The translations under genes and the position numbers were made by a program. Shown here in pieces: positions 36,855 to 45,742 of a DNA stretch of 64,000 nucleotides. The stretch spans positions 535,001 through 599,000 of the forward strand of contig NZ_LT965929.1 in assembly GCF_900239935.1 (NCBI RefSeq). Reading direction: 5' to 3'. Numbering within the stretch: the stretch's first letter is position 1; each line of letters starts with the position of its first letter. This DNA is from Pseudoalteromonas carrageenovora IAM 12662. GTDB lineage: Bacteria; Pseudomonadota; Gammaproteobacteria; Enterobacterales; Alteromonadaceae. Below the pieces are notes generated by a model. The model searched no databases, had not been told where the DNA came from, and saw nothing but the letters and a program-made list of their open reading frames with translations.

Positions 36855-38211
36855 AAACTCACAGTGTAAGCACATTATTGTAGTTGATGATGAAGCGATG
36901 ATCAGAGATTCATTAAAGCAATTGCTTACCCTCGAGGGTTATACAGTTGAATGCTTTAATGATGCAAGTACGGCTCTAACAAAGCTTAATCGTCGTTTCA
37001 TGGGCGTTGTACTGAGTGACATAAACATGCCTGCAATGGACGGCCTAACACTGCTTGAGCAAGTAACGGCGTTCGACAGCGAACTGCCTATCATATTTTT
37101 AACAGGGTACGCAGATGTAACTATTGCTGTTAAAGCTATGCAATTAGGCGCGTATGACTTATTTGAAAAGCCAGTAAATGAAACATTACTTGATTGCATC
37201 GCAAGAGCCTGCGACAAGCGAAGTCTAGTAATACAAAACCGTGCACTTAAGCTCGCTGTTAAAAAAACGTCAGCGCCCGGAGTAAGAATATTAGGCGATA
37301 CGCCTAAAATGCAAGACATGATGCACTTACTTAACACGGTAATTGATACGCCAGCAGATGTAATGATTGAAGGGGAAACAGGCACAGGCAAAGAGCTTGT
37401 CGCTCGTTATTTACATGATCAAAGTATTCGATGTGAAAGTAACTTTGTTGCTATAAATTGCGGCGCAGTACCAGAGCAATTAATTGAGAGCGAATTATTT
37501 GGAGCCGCTAGTGGCGCTTTCACTGGGGCTACGCATGCGCGAAAAGGCAAGTTTGAATATGCCCAGGGTGGAACCGTATTTTTAGATGAAATAGAAAGTA
37601 CACCGTTGTCTTTACAGGTAAAATTATTGCGCGTTTTAGAAGAGCGTATAGTAACCCCGGTAGGTGAAAACACCCCAATTAATTTAGATATACGCATTGT
37701 AGCTGCCACTAAAGTAAATTTACTTTCACTTGTTGAAAAAGGTGAATTTAGAGCCGATTTATATTATCGACTAAGTTTAGTAAAAGTAGACATTCCGCCA
37801 CTTAGAGCTCGAAAAGCTGACATAATATTACTGTTTAAGCATTTTAGCTCTATTGCCGCAACACGCTATCATAAGCCGCCAGCGCCACTCAATAGTGAAA
37901 TACAGCAGCGATTATTAGCATACGATTGGCCGGGCAATGTAAGAGAGCTTAGAAACCAAGCTGAGCGCGCGGTTTTATTAGGAGTAGAGCTTGCTTTTAG
38001 TGTTAGTAAAACGCAGGCTAAAGGTGAGCTTTCACCCGATTTAAGCTTATCTGAAAAAGTAACTTTTTATGAGCAGTCATTAATTGAAGAAGCCCTAGAG
38101 CGTAATCATGGCAGTATTAAAAATACGATGGATACACTGCAAATAGCTCGTAAAACCCTTTACGATAAAATGAGTAAATACAACTTAAACCGCGATATGT
38201 TTATTGACTGA
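36847..38211 (+). CDS. dctD: DctD-like sigma-54-dependent response regulator
   Basis: 454 residues. The receiver domain has Asp near 58 in VVLSDINMPAMDG and FLTGYADVTIAVKAMQLGAYD. The AAA+ domain has Walker A GETGTGKE near 176, the sigma-54 contact loop GAFTGA near 222, and GGTVFLDEIE. A Fis-type helix-turn-helix at the end is IEEALERNHGSIKNTMDTLQIARKTLYDKM. It activates sigma-54 promoters when phosphorylated by DctB. The downstream porin gene has such a promoter and two matching palindromes. Confidence 0.94.
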   Translation: MIENSQCKHIIVVDDEAMIRDSLKQLLTLEGYTVECFNDASTALTKLNRRFMGVVLSDINMPAMDGLTLLEQVTAFDSELPIIFLTGYADVTIAVKAMQLGAYDLFEKPVNETLLDCIARACDKRSLVIQNRALKLAVKKTSAPGVRILGDTPKMQDMMHLLNTVIDTPADVMIEGETGTGKELVARYLHDQSIRCESNFVAINCGAVPEQLIESELFGAASGAFTGATHARKGKFEYAQGGTVFLDEIESTPLSLQVKLLRVLEERIVTPVGENTPINLDIRIVAATKVNLLSLVEKGEFRADLYYRLSLVKVDIPPLRARKADIILLFKHFSSIAATRYHKPPAPLNSEIQQRLLAYDWPGNVRELRNQAERAVLLGVELAFSVSKTQAKGELSPDLSLSEKVTFYEQSLIEEALERNHGSIKNTMDTLQIARKTLYDKMSKYNLNRDMFID

Positions 38212-38212
38212 A

Positions 38213-38230
38213 TGTGTGGTTTACGTGACA
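38213..38230. promoter_or_regulatory. Candidate DctD activator site 1
   Basis: TGTGTGGTTTACGTGACA, an imperfect palindrome starting one base after the dctD stop. It shares TGTGTGG and the ACA end with site 2, and the two starts are 33 bp apart (about three helical turns). Confidence 0.5.
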
Positions 38231-38245
38231 GATTCGTTTTTATGA

Positions 38246-38263
38246 TGTGTGGGAAACCGCACA
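38246..38263. promoter_or_regulatory. Candidate DctD activator site 2
   Basis: TGTGTGGGAAACCGCACA, a palindrome with 7-base arms and one mismatch. It lies about 70-80 bp upstream of the sigma-54 promoter, a suitable distance for an enhancer-binding protein. Confidence 0.55.
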
Positions 38264-38325
38264 TTAGTTGTCTTTTTTATATCTAAAAATAGCTAACCAC
38301 CTAAAATTTAATAACATTTTATCAT

Positions 38326-38341
38326 TGGCAGTAAAGTTGCC
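38326..38341 (+). promoter_or_regulatory. Sigma-54 promoter of the porin/transporter genes
   Basis: TGGCAGTAAAGTTGCC has the -24 GG and -12 GC dinucleotides with exactly 10 bases between. It matches TGGCAC-N5-TTGC well. It lies about 46 bases before the porin ATG and just downstream of the DctBD genes. Confidence 0.85.
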
Positions 38342-38386
38342 TTATTAGACCTGACAACAAGTAGATTCTAATAATTAGGACACATA

Positions 38387-39343
38387 ATGATAAAGTTTAC
38401 ACACTCTACTATTTTACTCACCTCAATAAGTAGCTTGGCTTTTTATTCGCACACGGCTTGCGCTACTGAATATGACGTTTATGGTAAAGCCGAAGTACAA
38501 ATTGCTAATACAGATAAAGGTATTATGCGCTACGCAGATAAAGGGACACAGATTGAAGCGCCATTTTCGAGAATTGGTATTCAAGGGCAGCATAAATTAA
38601 ATGAATATTTAAACGTTGTTTTTAAATACGAAGTGCAAGTTAATGGCTTTGAGCAAGATGACACCGAAGAGCCCTTTAGTGCAAGAAACACCTATCTTGG
38701 TTTAAAAGGGCAATTTGGCGAGCTGGTAGTGGGAAGAAACGATACCCGCTTTAAATACTCTGAGGGAAAAGTCGATAACTTTAACGAAACCCAAGGCGAT
38801 ATAGCTCAAGTTATTGCAGGGCAGGATAGACTTGGCGATACGCTAACATACACTTCTAAGTATTGGCACAATACGCAATTTTCGTTTACTTACGCCCCAA
38901 AAGACGACAATAAAGATAATGAAGCTGGATTTGCAGCGACCGTTATTTATGGTGATCGTAGCTTAAAAAACACTTCATATTACTTTTCAGTAAGCCATGT
39001 TGACTCTCTTAATAATATTAATGCGAGCCGAATAGCAGCTGCCTATAAATTTGAACAATTAAAGCTCGGGGCACTGTACCAGCATTCTGAATCAACAGGT
39101 GGTATAAAGTCGGGTAACGGCTATGTGTTAAGTGCAAGTTATACGCTTGATAAATGGGTACCTAAATTACAGTTCGCTAAAGATGATTCTTTGCTTCGTC
39201 AAGCATCAGATGCAACGCAGTGGACAACAGGTGTAGATTACGTATTTGATAAACAAACCACTGCTTACCTGCTCTATACTGATTTAGATCTACAAGAGAG
39301 CGCCGATAATAGCGTTGCACTTGGCTTAAAATACAAATTTTAG
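38387..39343 (+). CDS. Gram-negative general porin
   Basis: A 318-residue outer-membrane protein. The signal peptide ends near SHTACA. The mature barrel begins TEYDVYGKAEVQIA and contains RNTYLGLKGQFGELVVGRNDTRF, the classic OmpC/PhoE-type constriction-loop region. It ends SVALGLKYKF with a terminal Phe. It lies between a sigma-54 promoter and a dicarboxylate transporter 10 bases downstream, so it probably supplies the outer-membrane step for the same acids. Confidence 0.9.
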   Translation: MIKFTHSTILLTSISSLAFYSHTACATEYDVYGKAEVQIANTDKGIMRYADKGTQIEAPFSRIGIQGQHKLNEYLNVVFKYEVQVNGFEQDDTEEPFSARNTYLGLKGQFGELVVGRNDTRFKYSEGKVDNFNETQGDIAQVIAGQDRLGDTLTYTSKYWHNTQFSFTYAPKDDNKDNEAGFAATVIYGDRSLKNTSYYFSVSHVDSLNNINASRIAAAYKFEQLKLGALYQHSESTGGIKSGNGYVLSASYTLDKWVPKLQFAKDDSLLRQASDATQWTTGVDYVFDKQTTAYLLYTDLDLQESADNSVALGLKYKF

Positions 39344-39352
39344 GAATTAACA

Positions 39353-40828
39353 ATGACTCAATTAACACACAAAAAATCAGATCCTAAAAAGCCTAAAATG
39401 CAATGGTTATGGCTATTACTTGGGCCAAGTATTATGTTGCTTACATGTTTAATAGCACCGCCAATAGGGATGTCTGAAGCCGCTTTTAAAACAGCAGGTT
39501 TAGCGTTTTGGATGGCTTCGTGGTGGGTAAGTGAAGTAGTGCCTATCCCTGCAACGGCTTTATTGCCTATTGTTATTTCCCCCTTGGTTGGTATTGCTGC
39601 CATTAAAAGTGTGACTGCACCGTACGCTCACCCACTCATATTTTTATTTTTAGGGGGATTTTTAATTTCTATAGCTATGGAGCGATGGGGATTACACAAG
39701 CGTATTGCCCTTAGTACGATGCTTTATGCGGGTAAAAAACCAAGTTTACAAATATTAGCAATGATGTTGGTAACAGCGTTTTTATCTATGTGGATGTCAA
39801 ACACAGCCACAGCGGTAATGATGTTGCCTATAGCATTATCTATTACACATTTAGTAAAACAATCAGACCCAAGTAATGAAGGGTTTGGCAAAGCGTTGCT
39901 ACTTAGTATTGCTTATGGTGCAAGCATTGGCGGGATTGCCACTTTGATAGGTACCCCTCCTAATGCACTCATGGCAGCGTACTTATCAGATAGTTACAAA
40001 ATTGAAATTGGCTTTGCACAGTGGATGCTTGTTGGCGTGCCGTTAAGTATTAGCATGTTGATAATAAGCTGGCTGTGGTTAACTAAATTTGCTTACAAAG
40101 TAGATGAAAACGTTAAGAATAATCAAAGTATTGATACAAAAGCGGTATTCACAAAACAGTTAAGTGAATTAGGCACAATGCAGCACGCAGAAAAAGGCGT
40201 TTTATTTGTATTTATATTAGCAGCGTTATGCTGGATTTTTAGACCAATCCTTGCAGATTTAAGCGGTTTATCAATATCAGACACTGCTATCGCCATAGCG
40301 GCAGCACTATTATTATTTGTATTACCGGCCAATAAGGGCAGTAATGAGCGAATACTTGACTGGAAAAGTGCATCAAATGTTCCTTGGGGTGTATTACTTT
40401 TATTTGGAGGTGGTTTAACACTTGCTTCGCAAATAAAGGCATCTGGGTTAGCCGATTACATAGCCCATATGATTGAAGGCGCAAGTGCAATTCCACTTGT
40501 GATGAGTGTGCTGGTGGTGGTTGCATTAATTACATTTTTAACTGAGATAACGAGCAATACAGCCACGGCCGCTGGGTTTTTACCATTACTCGGGCCTGTT
40601 GCAGAGTCAATTACGGGTTCACCTTTAGTGTGGGTAATACCTGCTGCTATTGCATGTAGCTGCGCGTTTATGATGCCTGTAGCCACGCCGCCTAATGCTA
40701 TTGTGTTTGGATCTGGACAGATACAAATGCGCGATATGATCCGCGCAGGTTTTGTACTCAATATTGTCGCTATTGTATTAATTACGCTAGTAACGATGAC
40801 TATTGCAGCGCAAGTATTTGGCTTTTAA
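39353..40828 (+). CDS. DASS family (SLC13) sodium-coupled dicarboxylate transporter
   Basis: A 491-residue inner-membrane transporter with about 11 helices and two re-entrant loops. The paired SNT substrate/sodium motifs are both present, MSNTATAVMMLP near 149 and TSNTATAAGFLP near 400, as is ATLIGTPPNALM. Known homologues import succinate, malate and fumarate with sodium. It starts 10 bases after the porin stop and so shares its sigma-54 control by DctBD. A terminator follows. Confidence 0.93.
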   Translation: MTQLTHKKSDPKKPKMQWLWLLLGPSIMLLTCLIAPPIGMSEAAFKTAGLAFWMASWWVSEVVPIPATALLPIVISPLVGIAAIKSVTAPYAHPLIFLFLGGFLISIAMERWGLHKRIALSTMLYAGKKPSLQILAMMLVTAFLSMWMSNTATAVMMLPIALSITHLVKQSDPSNEGFGKALLLSIAYGASIGGIATLIGTPPNALMAAYLSDSYKIEIGFAQWMLVGVPLSISMLIISWLWLTKFAYKVDENVKNNQSIDTKAVFTKQLSELGTMQHAEKGVLFVFILAALCWIFRPILADLSGLSISDTAIAIAAALLLFVLPANKGSNERILDWKSASNVPWGVLLLFGGGLTLASQIKASGLADYIAHMIEGASAIPLVMSVLVVVALITFLTEITSNTATAAGFLPLLGPVAESITGSPLVWVIPAAIACSCAFMMPVATPPNAIVFGSGQIQMRDMIRAGFVLNIVAIVLITLVTMTIAAQVFGF

Positions 40829-40861
40829 TTATCCTCTAAATTAGTTCCAACCAACCCTATG

Positions 40862-40893
40862 AGCAGCCTAAAATTTAATTTAGGCTGCTATTT
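40862..40893 (+). terminator. Intrinsic terminator of the porin/transporter operon
   Basis: An 11-bp perfect stem, AGCAGCCTAAA / TTTAGGCTGCT, with loop ATTTAA and a short ATTT tract. Confidence 0.82.
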
Positions 40894-40974
40894 AATCACA
40901 TTAGTTAGTGTTATTGCTCGAAAAACAGAACAAGGTTATAGTCCTTTGTAACTTTAAAAATTGAGTAATCTATT

Positions 40975-42393
40975 TTGAGCATCGACACATCTGACACACA
41001 GCCACTCATTTCCCAATTTGATGAATTACAAAAGAGCTTTAAAAACACGCCCTATTTAGCAATTGATAAACGTATTGTTTTATTAAAAAAACTGCGTGTG
41101 CGTATTGTTAGCCTAGAGCAAGAGCTGGTAGATGCAGCCTCAAAAGATTTTGGCTACAGAACCGCGTTCGACACTTTACTTGGCGATATATTACCTACAG
41201 TGCAAACACTTGCGCACATTATAAAAAAGCTGCCTAAATGGGCTAAGCCCAGTAATCGTTCAGTGGGTTTAAGTTTATGGCCTTCAAAAGTAAGTGTTAA
41301 TTATCAGCCAAAAGGTGTGGTTGGTATTATTGCCCCGTGGAATTACCCAATTCAGTTAGCTTTAGTGCCCGTGCTTACAGCTATAGCGGCAGGTAATAAA
41401 GTGATGCTAAAACTTAGTGAGTTTACACCGCACACCAATGCTGTAATCGAACAAATATTTAAAGACGACATGCAAGCGCACTGTAAAATAATACAAGGCG
41501 GTAGTAATGTGGCGGCGCAATTTTCGGCGCTCCCTTTTGCCCATATTTTGTTTACGGGCTCAACAAGTGTCGGCAAGTTAGTTATGGCCTCTGCTAGTCG
41601 TAATTTAACGCCAGTAACACTTGAACTTGGTGGAAAATCACCCGTTATAATTACCCAAAATGCAGATATTAAAAAAGCTGCTCAAGCTTTATTATTTGGA
41701 AAAATGGCTAACGCTGGGCAAATATGTGTAGCCCCTGATTACGTATTTGTACCAAAAGCGCTTGAGCATCAACTTATTCAGCAGCTGTGCGAACTCTACA
41801 AGAAGCATTTTAAAGATGGTGTTGAAGGTAAAAACTTAACCTCAATTATTAGTGATGCACACTATAAACGGTTATCAAGTTATTTAGAGCAAGCACAAGA
41901 GCTTGGTGCAAACATTGTTAAGCCACTTGAGCAAAATCAGCAAGATGAGCAAAAACATCGAATGGGTCTGCATTTAGTGACTCAAGTGACTGACGAAATG
42001 CAGCTTATGCAAGAGGAGTTATTTGGTCCAATACTACCAATAATGAGCTACGAGACGCTTGATAGCGCTATTGATTATATTAAGGCAAATCATCACCCAT
42101 TAGCACTTTATATTTTAGGCCAAGATAAAAACGCTCAAGAGTATATTATGAAACAAACAATTAGCGGCACCGTTGCCGTTAACGATACTTTAGTACAAGT
42201 AACCGCAGACGATGTACCTTTTGGTGGAGTAGGGCATTCAGGAATGGGGCATTATCATGGTATTGAAGGGTTTTTAACGTTTAGCCACGCAAAAAATACA
42301 TTAGTATCGGGCTCATTTAACCCGCGCATTGGTTTATTACTCAAACAAAGCAAGCTCATTATTAAATTATTAAAGTGGCTTTACATAAAATAG
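40975..42393 (+). CDS. Aldehyde dehydrogenase, coniferyl-aldehyde dehydrogenase-like
   Basis: A 472-residue NAD(P)-dependent aldehyde dehydrogenase. It has VVGIIAPWNYPIQLALVP, the cofactor loop LFTGSTSVGK, the general-base Glu in TLELGGKSPVI (near 217), and the nucleophilic Cys in NAGQICVAPDYV (near 251). The APDYV following the Cys and the membrane-prone C-terminus (LLKQSKLIIKLLKWLYIK) point to the CalB/fatty-aldehyde type subgroup. It starts at TTG with a weak GAG about 9 bases upstream. It is a single gene and its substrate is uncertain. Confidence 0.88.
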   Translation: MSIDTSDTQPLISQFDELQKSFKNTPYLAIDKRIVLLKKLRVRIVSLEQELVDAASKDFGYRTAFDTLLGDILPTVQTLAHIIKKLPKWAKPSNRSVGLSLWPSKVSVNYQPKGVVGIIAPWNYPIQLALVPVLTAIAAGNKVMLKLSEFTPHTNAVIEQIFKDDMQAHCKIIQGGSNVAAQFSALPFAHILFTGSTSVGKLVMASASRNLTPVTLELGGKSPVIITQNADIKKAAQALLFGKMANAGQICVAPDYVFVPKALEHQLIQQLCELYKKHFKDGVEGKNLTSIISDAHYKRLSSYLEQAQELGANIVKPLEQNQQDEQKHRMGLHLVTQVTDEMQLMQEELFGPILPIMSYETLDSAIDYIKANHHPLALYILGQDKNAQEYIMKQTISGTVAVNDTLVQVTADDVPFGGVGHSGMGHYHGIEGFLTFSHAKNTLVSGSFNPRIGLLLKQSKLIIKLLKWLYIK

Positions 42394-42401
42394 TTTTAAA
42401 T

Positions 42402-42436
42402 TAAAAGGCTGAATTACATGAGTAACCCAGCCTTTA
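42402..42436. terminator. Intrinsic terminator between convergent genes
   Basis: AAAGGCTG pairs with CAGCCTTT, with a further inner TTAC/GTAA stem. It lies between the aldehyde dehydrogenase (+) and the Sel1 protein (-). Confidence 0.75.
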
Positions 42437-42460
42437 TAATTTTAATTGTTAGATAGTAAA

Positions 42461-43186
42461 CTAAAACAAACGACCTTCACCAGCATAAGTGCCGGCCTGA
42501 ATTTTTGCATAAATTGCGTCGGCTTTTTCTTTAGCTTCTTCTATTTCTTTAGGTAGCATTTTACGTTCATCGAGTTTACGGCTATGGCTTGCTTCCATGT
42601 TACCGTTGTACTCTGCAATGGTGTTCCAAATATAAGATTTTTCTAAATCTTTTGGCATACCTAAGCCTTCAAAATACATTAGTGCCAAGTTAAATTGTGC
42701 TAATGAGTAATTATTAGCGGCGGCTTTTTCGTACCACGTGCGAGCTTGCTTATAATCACGTGTAACGCCTACGCCGTTTGAGTACATTACACCTAAATTA
42801 AACTGAGCAGCAGGCAAGTTCTTTTTAGCGGCCTTTTCAAATAGGCTTACAGCCATTTGATGATCAAGCTTTACGCCTTTACCCTCGTCGTATAAAACAG
42901 CAAGAGCAAACATAGAGTCAGGATGGTTCTTTTTAACACCTTGTTGATAAAACGACGCTGCTTTGTAGTAATCGCGTGTTACACCGTACCCACCTTCGTA
43001 CAGTTTGCCTAGCTCGTAAATCCCTGGAGCAAAGCCTTTATCCGCAAGGTATTCAAATTCTTTTAGGGCGACTGCAAATTCACCTTCGTTAGCGGCTCTA
43101 ATGCCATCCTCTAACGTTGCATTAGCAAAAGGGCTGGCAAGTAAAACGCCTGCAAGAACGAGTGCTTTTAAATTAAACTGTGACAT
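42461..43186 (-). CDS. Exported Sel1-repeat protein
   Basis: 241 residues. A signal peptide ends at PFANA. Four or so Sel1 repeats follow between about 55 and 195: IYELGKLYEGGYGVTRDYYK, FALAVLYDEGKGVKLDHQM, FNLGVMYSNGVGVTRDYKQA and FNLALMYFEGLGMPKDLEK. The charged C-terminus is helical. Sel1 solenoids mediate protein contacts in the periplasm; no partner is visible. GGAG lies upstream of the ATG. Confidence 0.88.
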   Translation of the reverse strand: MSQFNLKALVLAGVLLASPFANATLEDGIRAANEGEFAVALKEFEYLADKGFAPGIYELGKLYEGGYGVTRDYYKAASFYQQGVKKNHPDSMFALAVLYDEGKGVKLDHQMAVSLFEKAAKKNLPAAQFNLGVMYSNGVGVTRDYKQARTWYEKAAANNYSLAQFNLALMYFEGLGMPKDLEKSYIWNTIAEYNGNMEASHSRKLDERKMLPKEIEEAKEKADAIYAKIQAGTYAGEGRLF

Positions 43187-43479
43187 AACAATGTCTCCAA
43201 TTATTAATAGTTACGATAGGTATTAAATTTTTGCGCTATTTACGCATTATAAACGTTTAATACTCAGTACATACAATGATGATTAAATCGTTTACTGTTT
43301 ATAAATGCAAAAATGAGTGCCTAGAATTATGTTTTACGCCTGCTTTGATAAAAACGCAAGGTGAGCGCTTTTAAGGTAACGTGGATAAAACACAGCTCTG
43401 TAAACACTTATATATTAAGTTAAGCATATTGGCTTTAGATGTGTAAGATACAGATTTTACAGAAAATTTAAAGGAATAA

Positions 43480-43501
43480 AAAAAGCCCGTTAGGGCTTTT
43501 T
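43480..43501 (+). terminator. Orphan intrinsic terminator (possible small-RNA end)
   Basis: Perfect stem AAAAAGCCC / GGGCTTTTT with loop GTTA. It is about 290 bases from the Sel1 start and before the DUF6279 gene, so it ends no annotated gene. Confidence 0.8.
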
Positions 43502-43719
43502 GGAGTCATATTAACCGTCACTAATATGAGCAATGTAGCAAGTAGATGTGATTTTTTTATGCTATTACTTCATTTGAGTAAGTAATAACACTAAGCGGCA
43601 CGCTCTTGTTTAATGTGTCAGCATCCTTGCTGAATACTCTTCCATGGGCACTGAGGTCGGTACATTTTGTTTCTGGTAATGATTATTAGTTAGATTAACA
43701 AACAAGTCAATATTTAAAT

Positions 43720-43732
43720 GATAATTATTATC
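43720..43732. promoter_or_regulatory. Fur box upstream of DUF6279 lipoprotein gene
   Basis: GATAATTATTATC is a perfect 6-1-6 palindrome matching the GATAAT-N-ATTATC core of the Fur site. It lies 44 bases before the lipoprotein ATG, overlapping the likely promoter. Confidence 0.75.
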
Positions 43733-43775
43733 AAATAAGATTTTCGCAATTATAAAATTTAAAATAAGGAAAGTG

Positions 43776-44639
43776 ATGCTTAATAATCTTAAAACTAAAA
43801 AAGTAATAAATGCATGCTTTGCTATCAGCATGGTATTTTTGTGTAGTTGTTCAGCTTCATTTACTTACAACAACTTGAGCTGGCTTTCGTCATTTTGGGT
43901 GGATGATTATATTGATTTAAATAAAACTCAAAATAAGCAGCTTAAACAGATCATTAATACGACCCAAGCCTGGCACAGAAGTACGCAGCTGCCTGCCTAC
44001 AAACAAGATATTCAAAACATTAAGTCACTTTTTAACAGCACGCTAAGCACCGAGCAGTTAAAAAAACAGGTGGTTTTTGCCAAAAAGCATTGGCAAAATC
44101 TACTCGAATACGCGCACATGCCTTTAGCTGAACTCGGGGCATCCTTATCAAGTGAGCAACGCGGTGAGCTACTAAGTAATATTCAAAAACAAATAGATGA
44201 AGAGCGCGAAGAGTTCAACGAACAGACACCGCTTGAGCGTAAAAACGATCGTTTAGAAGAGCAAATCGAATATTATGAAAAATGGGTAGATGAACTAACT
44301 AATGATCAAAAAGCACTAATAATTACAGCTAACGAGCAGCACAAAGACTCCAAATCACTGTGGTTAGAGTATAAACAAAACCGTTTAAATGTGGCTATTG
44401 AGATATTTAAAAACAAAAACTTAACGCAAAACGAATTAATAGCTCAGTTAAGTACAGTAATAAAAGAACGCGAGCGCTACATGAGCGAAGCGCTACTTAA
44501 AACAAATGAAGAAAACCTCAATTTATATATTAATTTATTGTACCAATTAAATACCACACTCAGCGATAAGCAACGCCAAAGCGTAAATGATCAATTTGAT
44601 GAGTTAATTGATACGTTAAACGATATAATACAAAGCTAA
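43776..44639 (+). CDS. DUF6279 family lipoprotein
   Basis: A 287-residue predicted lipoprotein. The signal ends LCSC (lipidated Cys near 26). SFTYNNLSWLSSFWVDDYIDL follows, typical of the DUF6279 family. The rest is almost all alpha-helical and very charged (EEREEFNEQTPLERKNDR), like a helical bundle facing the periplasm. I start at ATG 43776 because AAGGA is five bases upstream; the GTG just before is too close. The perfect Fur box suggests iron repression. The function is unknown. Confidence 0.82.
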   Translation: MLNNLKTKKVINACFAISMVFLCSCSASFTYNNLSWLSSFWVDDYIDLNKTQNKQLKQIINTTQAWHRSTQLPAYKQDIQNIKSLFNSTLSTEQLKKQVVFAKKHWQNLLEYAHMPLAELGASLSSEQRGELLSNIQKQIDEEREEFNEQTPLERKNDRLEEQIEYYEKWVDELTNDQKALIITANEQHKDSKSLWLEYKQNRLNVAIEIFKNKNLTQNELIAQLSTVIKERERYMSEALLKTNEENLNLYINLLYQLNTTLSDKQRQSVNDQFDELIDTLNDIIQS

Positions 44640-44713
44640 GTTACTGAATCGGTTATTTATTGACTGTTTTGTTAGTTTGTTAGCCGCAGAAGACGTTTTA
44701 GTAAAGGCAATAT

Positions 44714-45742
44714 ATGGTTACTGATTTAAAAAGCATTCTAAATACTTGGCATGCTCAAAAAGATACTCAGGAATGGGTGTTAGCTACTTTATACAAAATA
44801 GAAGGCTCTAGTTACAGAAAACTAGGCGCTATGATGCTTATATCGAGTTTAGGGCAGCGATTAGGAATGCTCTCAGGTGGTTGCTTAGAGGCAGATATTC
44901 AGCGCCATGCCAAACAAGTAATGGGCACTTTAACCAGTAAAACAATTAGTTATGATGCAACCGATGAGGACGATTTAACATTTCAACTTGGTATAGGTTG
45001 CGGTGGTATTGTACACATATTATTGCAGCCTATTCATAAGAATAATGAATATTTACAATTAGATCATGTATTTAAAGCATTAAGTGACAACAAGCCCGGT
45101 CAATACTCCCAACAAGTTACCCCAGTTTTACCCCAAGGTAGTGGTGTGTTTACACAAAATGATGAGCAACACGACTTATCGATGAACCGAAAAGCTAAAT
45201 TAGTTGAGATCAATCATGCCACTTGGCTTCAAACCTCAATCTATCCGCCACCTCATTTGTTAATAGTAGGAGGCGGTGCAGACGCAATCCCTGTTTATGC
45301 GTTAGCAAAGCAGCTTGGCTGGAGTGTGAGCGTTTGGGATACGCGCGCTGCTAATGCCAAAAGGGAATACTTTAAAAATGCCGATGCTATTTTACGCTGC
45401 TCACCAAGTGAATTAAAAACGTATTGTGAAAAACACAAAGTAGATGCCGTCATTTTAATGGCCCATAGTGTTGAATTAGATGCCAGCGTACTTGCACAGT
45501 TTGTAAGTTTACCGTTTAAATATATTGGTTTACTAGGCCCAGCACACAGGCGAGAGCAAGTGCTACAACATGCAAATACCACTATTAAAAATGTACACGC
45601 ACCAGTATTTGGCCCTGTGGGGTTAAATTTAGGCGGAGATTCGCCCGAGAGCATTGCGCTTTCGTTAATAAGTGAAATACATGCGGTGCTTAGTAATAAA
45701 AATGCGCAATCGTTAAGTAATTGGGGGCAGGAAGTTTGCTAA
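44714..45742 (+). CDS. XdhC-family molybdenum-cofactor insertion protein
   Basis: 342 residues. The N-terminal XdhC/CoxI domain has ATLYKIEGSSYRKLGAMMLI, LSGGCLEADI and IGCGGIVHILLQP. The C-terminal Rossmann domain has LLIVGGGADAIPVYALAKQLGW and ends in GLLGPAHRREQ and GPVGLNLGGDSPESIALSLISEI. Such proteins bind, sulfurate or insert the cofactor into xanthine-oxidase-type hydroxylases. It is first gene of a cluster with a MocA-like transferase and the hydroxylase subunits, and it overlaps the next gene. Confidence 0.92.
   Translation: MVTDLKSILNTWHAQKDTQEWVLATLYKIEGSSYRKLGAMMLISSLGQRLGMLSGGCLEADIQRHAKQVMGTLTSKTISYDATDEDDLTFQLGIGCGGIVHILLQPIHKNNEYLQLDHVFKALSDNKPGQYSQQVTPVLPQGSGVFTQNDEQHDLSMNRKAKLVEINHATWLQTSIYPPPHLLIVGGGADAIPVYALAKQLGWSVSVWDTRAANAKREYFKNADAILRCSPSELKTYCEKHKVDAVILMAHSVELDASVLAQFVSLPFKYIGLLGPAHRREQVLQHANTTIKNVHAPVFGPVGLNLGGDSPESIALSLISEIHAVLSNKNAQSLSNWGQEVC

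Larger units (their letters stand above)
43187..43775. other. 589-base intergenic region with an orphan terminator and a Fur box
   Basis: No protein gene is convincing here. Listed separately are a strong intrinsic terminator at 43480-43501 with no gene ending at it, and a Fur-like box at 43720. Other hairpins are CATATTA/TAATATG near 43508 and TATTACTT/AAGTAATA at 43563-43587. The left end carries the promoter of the Sel1 gene. Confidence 0.6.

Noticed and set aside
43610..43831. A 73-codon minus-strand frame overlapping the DUF6279 gene start
   Set aside because: It covers the Fur box, promoter and start of a well-supported gene and has no family resemblance.
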